From: Acanthamoeba lenticulata
Lineage: Eukaryota; Discosea; Longamoebia; Acanthamoebidae
Assembly (NCBI GenBank): GCA_002179805.1
Contig: NAVB01000353.1
Location: 1-35,947 of the forward strand
DNA: 35,947 nt
Direction: 5' to 3'
Below are positions 28,957 to 35,947 of this stretch, in pieces. The position numbers and the translations under genes are program-made. The notes under the pieces are model-generated. The model worked only from the letters and a program-made list of their open reading frames with translations, was not told where the DNA came from and searched no databases. Every line of letters starts with the position of its first letter. Positions within the stretch are counted from its first letter, which is position 1.

Positions 28957-31900
28957 TCATGGTGCGCCTTGGCTCAGCCAATTCTTGGGGTCGAGCCTGC
29001 CCTCGCTGGGTACGCTGATGATCCGCTGTGCCTTGCGCACGTGGACCGCTTTGGTCTCTGCGCGACGAATAATTGTTTTAGTCATATTATTGTTTTTTTT
29101 AAAAAAAAAGAATAATAATGATAAAAGGACGTACCGACAACGGTGGTGTTGACCGTCACGTTTCCCTTCCTGCCATAGACGCGATACCTGTGATACAGAC
29201 GCGACCAAATCATCATACGCATGAGATGAGGGGGCTCTGCAAACGCCACGGCATCAACGACGGTCGAGGGCTGCCGCACCATTCGTCGAAGCGCATGTAG
29301 CCGCCGCCGACCCGGATGATGAGGAAGCCGTTGACCACGTTCATCCGCATCACCTTGTCGCGGATCTTGTAGACGCCCGGCTTGCCCCGCACGCGCTTCA
29401 CGTGCAGCTCGTCGGGCTTGATCTGCTTCTCCCGCATGAACCGCCGGAGCATGGTGCTCACCGAGGGCTTCTGTATCATCACACACGCCATCATCATCAT
29501 CAGCATCGGCATCAGCTGCACACGCAAGAACGCGAAGCGGTTCGGCGTACCTTCTTGGACTTGGGTGTCGTCGATGTTGTGGACGACGACCGGCTGGACC
29601 GTCGGCGCTTAGTCGAGGGCGATGCCTTGGGCGTGCTCGACGTGATCGACGAGGACGTCGACGTCGACGTCGAGCTGGACGACGAATGCAGCGAGATGGA
29701 GCGAGAGCGTCTGCGGACGAGCTTGCGTGCGGCCGAGAGTTCCTGCTTGCTCGGGAGCGGAGCTTTCCGTCGTTGTCGCTGTCGTCGCGTCGATGGATCG
29801 CCGCCATCGCTCTCTTCGTCCTCCCTCCTTCCCTTCTTCGTCGTCTCGCTCTCCTTGGCCTTGTTTTTGGCGCGCATCATGGGAAGCGACAATCGCTTTT
29901 GGCGCCGCTCCTCCTCGTCGATGACGGCCCGCCTGCCTCCACCTCCTGGCCTGGTGGACACTCGGGCGCTGCTGCTGCTTAGGCTGCTTCTGCTGCTTCG
30001 GCTCTTGTTGGTGCTGCTGCTGCTACTGAGGCTTCGACTGCCCGAACCGGCCGCCGCGTTCTTGGCCGTGCGCCGGCTTGATGACGATGACGATGACGAC
30101 TCCTCGGCTGCACCATCGCCTACTCGCTTCCTCCGTCTTCGCGCTTCGCTTCCCACGTCCTCGCTTTCGCTTTCGTTCTTTCTGGACGATCGTCGCCGCA
30201 GCTGCTGGGCTTCTTCGCTCTTCTTCTCCGCCTCGGAGTCGCTCTGGGAATTGGTGCGCTGCAGGGGCCGCCGCGACATCCGCAGACTGCTCCGAGGCAA
30301 GAGCCGAGCTCGCGCCGCGGCGTCGTCGGCATCGCTCCAGTCGAGTACGTCGTCTTCCCCGCTGTCGTTCTCCACCTCGCTATGGGGAGCGGTGAACGAC
30401 GGGCCGAGCGACCTGAGCGACCGACGTCGGGGCAGGTGGCCAATCCGCCGCGCGATGCTGTTTTCGTCGCTCCAGTCGAGTTCATCGCCGTCAGCGTAGT
30501 CGCTGTGTTGGTAGAAATCGTGTTCATCGGCACCGGAGTCTTCCCCGTCGCTCTCGTCGCTCGGGGCGATGCTGGAGCTCAGGCTGTTCAGTTCGCTGTC
30601 GTCGCAGTCGGTGCTACTGAAGAACTCGGTTTCGGTCTCTTCCTCCTCTTCTTCCTCCTCTTCCTCCTCTTCCTCCTCGTCACCATCATCGTCGTTGCCT
30701 TCGCCGTCCTCCTCTTCGCCTTCGCTCACATCCTCGCCCTCGTCTTCGTTACCATCCGCAGCATGCGCCTCATCAGCCTCAGCCTCAGCCTCAGCCGCAA
30801 TCCGCCAGTCCTCGACTGAATCGCACTCGTCTTGGTCATCGTCGGCGTGCAGGCACGGCTCCTCTGCTACGAACAGCTCAGCCTTGGGCGCGGTCGCGAA
30901 CTCTCCCGCGGAGTGTGTTTGACTCGCCTCGGGGGCGATGACGTCCTTCGGGACGGGCTGAGCTTCCATCGCCCGAGACTCAGGTGCTACCGCGACACGC
31001 GGCTCGTAAGACTCTGGCCGGGCCTCGCCTTGCCGTGGCGTGTGCTCGGCCATGTGTGTGTGGTCAGAAGGGACCGGAGCAATCGCGACGTCGGTCCTCG
31101 AAGGCTCAGCCAGAGCGATCTGCTCCTCTTCCTCTCGTTCACCTCTGTGCATCGCGCGCTCGCCAAAGTCAGGGTCCACCTGCTCGCTCTGGCTCTCCTC
31201 CACCTGTACGCCCTCGCCCTCGTCTTCGTCATCTCCCTCATGATCCTGCTCCTCATCGCCATCTACATCAGCATCGCTGCTGTCGTGCCCACCATCTTCC
31301 TCCTCGTCGTCCTGCCTGTCATTCACTTCGTCAACCTCCTCTTCCTCCTCCTTCTCTTCCTGCTGCCGCGTAGTCTCCTCGCTTTCGAGGTCGCTCTCGC
31401 CCGCTTGAGATGTCGCTTCGTCTCGTCGTGACTCGGCAGCTTCTGTTGGTCGCGCGGTTTCGGTCCCATTGAGTCGCTCTGCCACGTCCGCCATTTCGAC
31501 TGTGCGGACATCATTCCCTGCCTCAAGTTCCTCCTCGTGCTTGTGCTCGACCTTGTCCTCTCCTTTGTACTTGGGCTCATGCTCGAGCTCGAGCTCTTGC
31601 GCAGGATCGTCCTGGGCATCGTTCCCAGCCTCACGCTCGGGTTCGGGCTCGCGCTTGAACTCAGGTTCGACCTTCGGCTCGGGCTCGAGACTGTGCATAG
31701 CCTTATCTTTGTTTTCGGCGTCAGGCTTGTGCTCGGGCTCAGGCTCAGGTTCGAGCTGCTCATGTTCGAGCTCGTGATCGGGCTCGTGTTCGCGCTCATG
31801 TTCGGGCTCGGGCTCGGGCTCAGGCTCGTGTTCGCGCCCGAAATCGGGCTCGTGCTGAAGCTCGTGCTCGTGCTCAGTCTCGTGTCCGCGCTCATGTTCG

Positions 31901-34900
31901 AACTCGGGTTCGTGCTCAGGCTCGAGATCAGGCTCGTATTCGCGCTCGTGCTCGGACTCGGGCTCGTGTTCGCGCTCGTGTTCGGACTCGGGCTCAGGCT
32001 CGAGATCAGGCTCGTGTTCGCGCTCGTGCTCGAGCCCGAACTTGTGCTCGGGCTCGGGCTCGGGCTCATGCTTGGATTCGTGGTCGCAGTCGTGCTTGTG
32101 CTCGCCCTCATCCTCCTCGGGCTTGAGCTCATGCTCCTCCTGGGGTTGGTGTTGGGGTGGTTCGTTCTCCTCAAGCTCGTGCTTAGGTTCCTCATGCTCG
32201 AGCACAGGTGTGAGCACACCTCCTCCGCCTTCTTCGGTTTCATCACCGCTTTGCTCGACCTTCCAGCGAGGTGTCTCGCCCTCCTGTTGTGTTCGTTCCT
32301 TGTCCTCGTCGGGCTTTCGCTCTTGGCAGAGTATCGCAGCCGCTGGTCGGTCGCCCTCGCCCTCGCCCTCACCCTCGCCCTCGCCCTCGGGCCTCGGCGA
32401 CGGCACCAGAAGGTCCTCGGCGCCCTTCTTAGCTGCGTTTGTTGAAGGGCTCTGCCGGACGGCTTCGGGCTTCGCGGCCTCACCGCGAGCGTCCTCAGTC
32501 TCGCTTGGGATGATAAAGGATCGAGCAGGTGATGCTGGCCTGTCGACGCCCTCTTCGTCGTTGTCGGCCAATCGCTCTTCGAGCTCCTCCGCGGCGGCGC
32601 GGGTGATTTCCTCATCGTGATCAAGTTCACCGGCGTCGGCCGGCTGCGGCACATCGTCGAGGTCGTCTTCCTGGCTCTCCCGGAACTCGTTGTTGGCCTC
32701 GGCTAGCTCATGCTTGAGGCCATCAGGTTGAACCTCGTAGTGATGTACCTCCTCGTTCCGGACGTGATGATCCTGCGCCATCGAGTCATCATCGTTCTCC
32801 GGCAGCTGTGGCTTGCGCATGTCCTGCGCGTCAGTCTCCTGCAGGGCACACGGCGCAGCCCGCACAGGAGATACCGAACGAGCTGCTTCGCCGCCACCAA
32901 CACGGGCTTCGTCATCCTCGTCTTGGTGTTCAGCGATAAATTGATCGCCGTCGCCTACAGTTGCGTCGTCCACCTCTGCCGCCTCGCTAAGCTCGGGCTC
33001 CCCGCTGGCCCCGACCGCAGCCGCCACGAGGACGTCTCGCTCAGGCATCTCGTCGATATGTGGCCGCTCACGCGCGGGCGTCGGCGATTCCTCCTCGGGT
33101 GGCGCATCGCATGCCTGTGTGTCCTCCTCGCCTTGGCGCCAGTGTTTGGCCACCTCGTCCGTCTCCATCTCGTCGGGCTCATCGTCGCGCTCCAGCTCGC
33201 CAGCTTCCGCCGTGCTTTCACTCGCGTCCTCCTCCTCGCTCGATTCCTCCACCTCCTCTTGAACTGCAACCGCACCCCCGTCGTCCTCCTTTTCACCCCG
33301 GTCCTCTTCTTCCTCCTCATTGTACTGGTTCTTGTCGTCGCAGTCGTGCTTGTCCTCGTCACGACCGTAGTCGTGGTCGTGGCTGTGACGACCGCCCTTG
33401 GCAGCGATGGCACGCAGCCTATCCTTGGGCATGTTCTCCTCTCCTTCCTTCTTCTCCAGCCGTAGCTCTTCTTCTTCTCCTCCTTCTCCTTCTTCCTCGT
33501 CCTCTTCGTCCAGGTCCTCCTCGTCCCTCTCCTCTTGCGCCACCAGTCCGTGCTTCTCGATGGTGGCCGAGGTCGGATGGTGTGTGGCGCTTATCGCTCG
33601 CTCTCTTTCGGCTCGCCTTGGTTTGACGTCGCCATCGCCGGTTACGTCACGGTGTTCGATGGTCGAGCCGTCAGTCTCTGTACGTTCTTGTGGAGGCGTC
33701 ACCGCCTCGTGGCCGTCTTTTCTCCACGCAAAATCGTTCGTGCCGGCTCCTTCCTCCTTTTCGTCCTGTTTGCCTCGCCTTCGTTCTTCTGCCTTCTCCA
33801 CAGTGGGCGTCACTGTGGGCATGGCCGTGGCCGTGGCCGTGGCCGTGGCCGTGGGCATGGACGTGCCCGTGATTGTGGGCGTAGGCGTGACCATGGGCAT
33901 GGGTGTGGGTGTGGGCATGATGGTTGGCGTGACGGAAGACGTCACTGTGGGTGTGACTGTTGGCGCAACAGCTGCAGAGGCCTCTCGGGTGACCAGGGCA
34001 GCCCAGGCCCGTTCGTACCATGGCGCTCCCGAGGATTGGGCCTCTGCTTCCGGCGCCGAGACCTCCTCGTCCTCCTCGTCCTCCTCCTCGTCTTCCTCTT
34101 CCTGCTCCGACGACTCGGAGATGTCCTCTTCGCCTTCATCATTGCTCGAGGCGCCACACGTGCCCTCGGCAGGTTCGTCATGCGAGCGAGGAAGGACCTC
34201 CGTTACGTGTTGCGCCATTTCCAGCTCCTCGTCTGCCTCTTCTTCACGGTCCGCCTCCGGTTCGTCGTCGTCACTCAATTGCTCGTCCTCGACATCTCCT
34301 CTTTCACCCTCCACCTTGTCACGCCTCGGCGGATCCTCTCCTCCACGTTCTTCGAGACGCGGCGGCACGTCCTCGGCTCGCTCCTCGCGAGCAAGCGGTG
34401 CTGCATCGTCCCGATGGTCATCCTCGAGGGCCTCATCCTCGAGATGTCGCCGTAGCGGCTCGTCCACTTCAGCGTGCTGGTGCGGCATGGCTTCAGCCCG
34501 TGCCGGCAGCTCCGCGGCCGGCCTGGAATCAGGCCCGCCTCGAGAAAGCTCAGCCAGTTGTGAGGAGGCATCTGTGCTTGACCGCTTCGGCATGAGCTCC
34601 TTCAGCTGGTCTTCGGTCGTCTGTGTCTCACTTGCCTCTTCCTTCTCTCTGCGCACCGGCAGAGGCATCTGCGCGGCCACGTCCTCGTGTTTCGCTTCTT
34701 CCTCGTGTTTGTCTCGCTGCTCGTCCGTCCGTCGGGCAGGCTCGCGGGCCTCCTCCTTCGTGCCCGTTGCCTTTCCTCTGGCCTTGATGACGACCGACTT
34801 GCGCTTGAGCTTCTTCTCAAACTTCTGCAGTTCGGCCTCGAGCAGGCCCTCCATGCGCTCCAGCAGCCTCTCTTCCAAAGCCTTGGTTTCCGCAGCAAAG

Positions 34901-35823
34901 TCGCTGGTCTTGGCCTTTTGCTCTGAAGCCGATCTGGCACTGATGCGCTGCTGCTTCCGTTCGAGTTCGTCGATGTCCTCTTCCTCGTCGTTGTCAGAGC
35001 TCTCGGTAGCCTCGGCGGAGGACCAGCTGGCGTGCGCCTTCACGAACTCGGCGCCTTCATCGTCGGCGCGCAAGTCAACGTGTTGTGAGATTGCGTCGTC
35101 GGGCCAAACAAGCTCGTCTTCACTCCACCGTGCCTCTTCCTCTTTTTCTTCTTCCACTTTGACGTCGGCGGCAACTTTCTCAAGTTCGTTGTCATCCTCG
35201 TCGTCTTCGTCTCGGGCGAGGTGGAACCACGCCAGAAGGAGGAGAAGCGCGAGGATGACCATCAGCAGGAAGACCAGGCCGTCCTCGGCCCGCGGCCCGA
35301 GCCCGGGCAGCACCAGCCGCCGCCCGAGAAGGTCGATCTGGAGGTCGTGCATGTAAAGGCCCATCTTGCCGCGGCCGCTCACCGCCAGTCCGCGCACCAC
35401 GCCCGTCGCCAACGCCGCCCAGGCGAGTATCGCCGCGAGGTAGCGCCAGGCCCGACGGCCGGGCACTGCCGGCCGGGCATCGTCGCGGCGCTGTAGCAGC
35501 GCGGTGTCGCTCAGGAAGCGCAGGAGCTGAGCCTGCCACTCGGTCGCCGCGACCGAGCGCCGGTGAAGCCGCCGCTGCTCGGCCTCGAGACGCCAAAAGC
35601 GCTGGAGGGCTATGGCCTGTGCGTCGCTCAGCCGCGCCCGGCCGCGGGAGGGCCACAGAAGCCGCACCAGGCGTCGGATGCGGGCGCGGTCCTTGAAGGT
35701 GGCCGCCGCACGTCGATGTTCGACGCCGAACGTGCGCGCCAGGTGGCGGCCTAGCGTCTCCTCCGTTTCCGGGACGCTGGGCCGCAGTGCGGAGATAACT
35801 CGCGTGCTGCTTTGTCCCGCCAT
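28957..35823 (-). CDS. Giant acidic low-complexity protein with N-terminal membrane segments and C-terminal GAR (GAS2-related) domain
   Basis: The large first exon is open from at least 35901; I prefer the ATG at 35821-35823 (MAGQSSTRV) because the longer frame begins in a C-homopolymer that is probably UTR. The N-terminal 140 residues are Arg/Leu-rich and helical. Two hydrophobic segments follow: YLAAILAWAALATGVV and GLVFLLMVILALLLLLAW (about 35440 and 35260). About 1,500 residues of acidic Glu/Asp-rich low-complexity sequence come next, with Glu-Pro-Glu-His repeats, a Thr/Pro stretch and coiled-coil-like parts, then an Arg/Ser-rich basic tail. Small downstream exons add KPSVSTMLRRFMREKQIKPDE, KVMRMNVVNGFLIIRVGGGYMRFDEW and YRVYGRKGNVTVNTTVV, ending NWLSQGAP (stop 28957-28959). 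RVGGGYMRFDEW matches the GAR signature of microtubule-binding cytolinkers. A membrane-to-microtubule linker is inferred. The organelle is unknown. Confidence 0.75.
30298..30495 (-). repeat. Two copies of an LDWSD-(A)R-LPRxSLR motif
   Basis: DELDWSDENSIARRIGHLPRR (about 30437-30495) and DVLDWSDADDAAARARLLPR (about 30298-30355) are two spaced copies of a conserved-looking motif inside otherwise low-complexity sequence. Both have an acidic lead-in, the invariant LDWSD, an Ala/Arg helix and a basic LPR(R/S)SLR end. This suggests a selected short linear binding motif. Confidence 0.6.
31590..32110 (-). repeat. Glu-Pro-Glu-His-Glu low-complexity repeat tract
   Basis: Imperfect repeats of short units such as EPEPEPEHEREHEPD within the acidic protein. 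At DNA level they are CTCGGGCTCATG-like on the plus strand. Unit length varies (12-18 bp blocks), typical of expansion by slippage or unequal exchange. Stretches of EHEREHEP recur at several points between 31760 and 32040. Confidence 0.8.
33815..33965 (-). repeat. Thr/Pro/Met-rich repeat tract in the acidic protein
   Basis: GTGGCCGTGGCC-type hexamers on the plus strand encode runs such as TATATATATAMPT and PTPTPMPMVTPTPT on the minus strand. The tract interrupts the acidic region and could be an O-glycosylated or flexible spacer if on the luminal side, or simply neutral slippage sequence. Confidence 0.7.
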
Positions 35824-35947
35824 CCCGCTTGCGAGCCGCTGCAACAACGAACGCGTCAAGCGAGTTTGGGGGGGGGGGGGTAACGAGAAAGAAAGCGACA
35901 TGTGGAGGCCGAACCTGGACCTTGCAAGAGGAAGATGCCCTCTTTGT
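35824..35947. other. 5' flank of the acidic GAR-domain gene, with a G homopolymer
   Basis: Contains a run of at least 11 G on the plus strand (about 35868-35880). It is the likely 5' UTR or promoter of the minus-strand gene. An ATG at 35899-35901 is in frame with the downstream protein through the homopolymer, so length changes in the run would break that longer form. Confidence 0.4.

Noticed and set aside
31537..32445. Plus-strand frame rich in Leu/Val/Gly resembling a membrane protein
   Set aside because: The hydrophobic runs come from reading the CTCGGGCTC repeat on the wrong strand, and the periodicity follows the EPEHE repeat of the minus-strand protein.
33398..35356. Long plus-strand open frame (about 650 residues, Ser-rich)
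   Set aside because: It is opposite the acidic GAR-domain gene. Minus-strand Glu/Asp-rich repeats read as Ser/Arg/Leu-rich sequence on the plus strand, and no domain is present. It is a composition shadow.

Overview
The window looks like nuclear DNA of a free-living amoeba, most likely Acanthamoeba or a close relative. The exons are GC-rich. The introns are short and many are AT-rich, genes are packed on both strands with roughly 90-600 bp between them, and one gene (20329-21302, minus) closely resembles the Leo-type cyst-wall lectins known from Acanthamoeba. No rRNA, tRNA, CRISPR array or transposon was recognised. Because of the introns most proteins are split over several frames. Exon joins given here were worked out by hand from splice signals and reading-frame phase, so they are models.

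Layout: (1) 45-5280 minus, an RGK/Ras-like GTPase fused to two BTB domains, a serine-rich linker and leucine-rich repeats. (2) 5876-8293 plus, LIS1, the dynein regulator with LisH and WD40 domains. (3) 8587-9474 minus, an unrecognised 295-residue protein. (4) 9905-16667 minus, a single-module nonribosomal peptide synthetase (condensation, adenylation, carrier, thioesterase) with a START lipid-binding domain at its N-terminus. (5) 17088-18233 plus, a stand-alone START protein, divergent from gene 4 and similar to its START domain. (6) 18406-20126 plus, a GpsA-type glycerol-3-phosphate dehydrogenase with a possible mitochondrial presequence. (7) 20329-21302 minus, the secreted Leo-like lectin with a 15-residue Thr/Tyr/Pro/Lys repeat linker. 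(8) 21764-23151 minus, a SAM methyltransferase whose best model contains an in-frame TAG. (9) 23245-25737 minus, a Rap/Ran-GAP domain protein. (10) 25937-26979 minus, an aprataxin-like HIT/zinc-finger protein with an Arg-Gly-rich N-terminus. (11) 27179-28866 plus, a D-cysteine desulfhydrase-like PLP enzyme. (12) 28957-35823 minus, a giant acidic low-complexity protein with two N-terminal membrane segments and a C-terminal GAS2-related (GAR) domain.

These are mostly unrelated housekeeping and signalling genes, not one operon-like system. The strongest candidate for an undescribed system is the divergent pair at 9905-18233: a START-NRPS megasynthase next to a START paralogue, sharing a region of about 420 bp. 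This suggests a lipid-linked or lipid-guided aminoacyl/peptidyl chemistry. Its condensation domain has lost the second histidine of the HHxxxDG motif. The RGK-BTB-BTB-LRR protein and the membrane-anchored GAR-domain protein are also unusual architectures.
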